DNA from: Mucilaginibacter achroorhodeus
GTDB lineage: Bacteria > Bacteroidota > Bacteroidia > Sphingobacteriales > Sphingobacteriaceae
NCBI RefSeq assembly: GCF_007846095.1
Contig: NZ_VOEI01000002.1
Coordinates: 124,001-188,000, forward strand
Length of the DNA: 64,000 bases
Direction of reading: 5' to 3'
Positions 63,971 to 64,000 of this stretch are shown here, piece after piece; position 1 is the first letter of the stretch; every line of letters begins with the position of its first letter. The notes beneath the pieces are model-generated. The model made no database searches, was not told the DNA's origin, and saw nothing but the letters and a program-made list of their open reading frames with translations. Both the position numbers and the translations under genes were made by a program.

Positions 63971-64000
63971 ATAATTATTGAACTACCATCTGCACATACG

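Noticed and set aside
1..64000. CRISPR array, complete IS element, prophage or secretion-system core genes.
   Set aside because: No regularly spaced direct repeats with unique spacers, no intact transposase, and no phage or secretion structural homologues were recognised in any frame.

Overview
The window reads as a chromosomal piece of a Bacteroidota bacterium, most likely Sphingobacteriaceae (Mucilaginibacter/Pedobacter-like). The evidence is SusC/SusD outer-membrane pairs, an ECF sigma/FecR pair beside a SusC with an N-terminal STN domain, GH43 enzymes, TAnnTTTG-type promoter boxes, a DUF2147 protein, an integrase Arm-domain fragment of Bacteroidota type and moderate GC. No complete tRNA or rRNA gene, CRISPR array or complete insertion sequence was seen. 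Everything was read from the sequence; no database search was run.

Layout. 0-3.4 kb: a cut-off SusC receptor with its FecR anti-sigma and ECF sigma factor. 3.8-13.8 kb: a one-direction cassette of six large proteins without signal peptides. They include two long paralogues, a short protein matching one module of those paralogues, an LGFP-repeat/M15-type peptidase protein and a protein with a glutamate-rich repeat linker. I recognise no described system here, and this is the best candidate for something new. 14.1-16.8 kb: a divergent lipoprotein / membrane protein / histidine kinase / LuxR-type regulator operon. It is separated from the cassette by a 250-bp region with tandem 14-bp repeats and palindromes, so it plausibly controls the cassette. 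16.8 kb: a terminator and a tRNA-3'-end-like scar. 17.8-21.5 kb: two secreted GH43 enzymes. 21.8-25.5 kb: scattered small genes, including a possible CE-clan cysteine protease and a 54-residue zinc-ribbon-like protein.

26-42 kb is a stress and signalling region: SDR, GH15 enzyme, transaldolase, OprB-type porin, Mg2+ P-type ATPase with a 35-residue membrane protein overlapping its end, an OmpR-type two-component pair, and PAS histidine kinases. Many of these are broken: transaldolase by two frameshifts, one kinase by a frameshift, another by an in-frame stop, and a receiver domain and a SnoaL-like protein as relics. 42.3-48.3 kb is a susC-susD-small-small-sterol desaturase operon. 48.8-49.3 kb holds an integrase truncated to its Arm domain beside a second tRNA-3'-end-like scar, so 16.8-49.3 kb may be an old island. 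A TPR histidine kinase with a stop in its signal peptide and a DUF2254 membrane protein follow.

54.6-61.1 kb: two AraC regulators frame redox genes (AhpD-like protein, peroxiredoxin, three NAD(P)-binding oxidoreductases, DUF2147 protein). 61.4-64 kb: a DNA methylase relic, an AlkB-like dioxygenase, a protein resembling the helical domain of 5-hydroxymethyl-dU DNA kinases, and a GNAT acetyltransferase, possibly a nucleic-acid modification or repair locus. Upstream of both susC genes a plus-strand terminator sits antisense to the gene start, as expected for a cis-antisense RNA of the kind known from Bacteroides polysaccharide loci.
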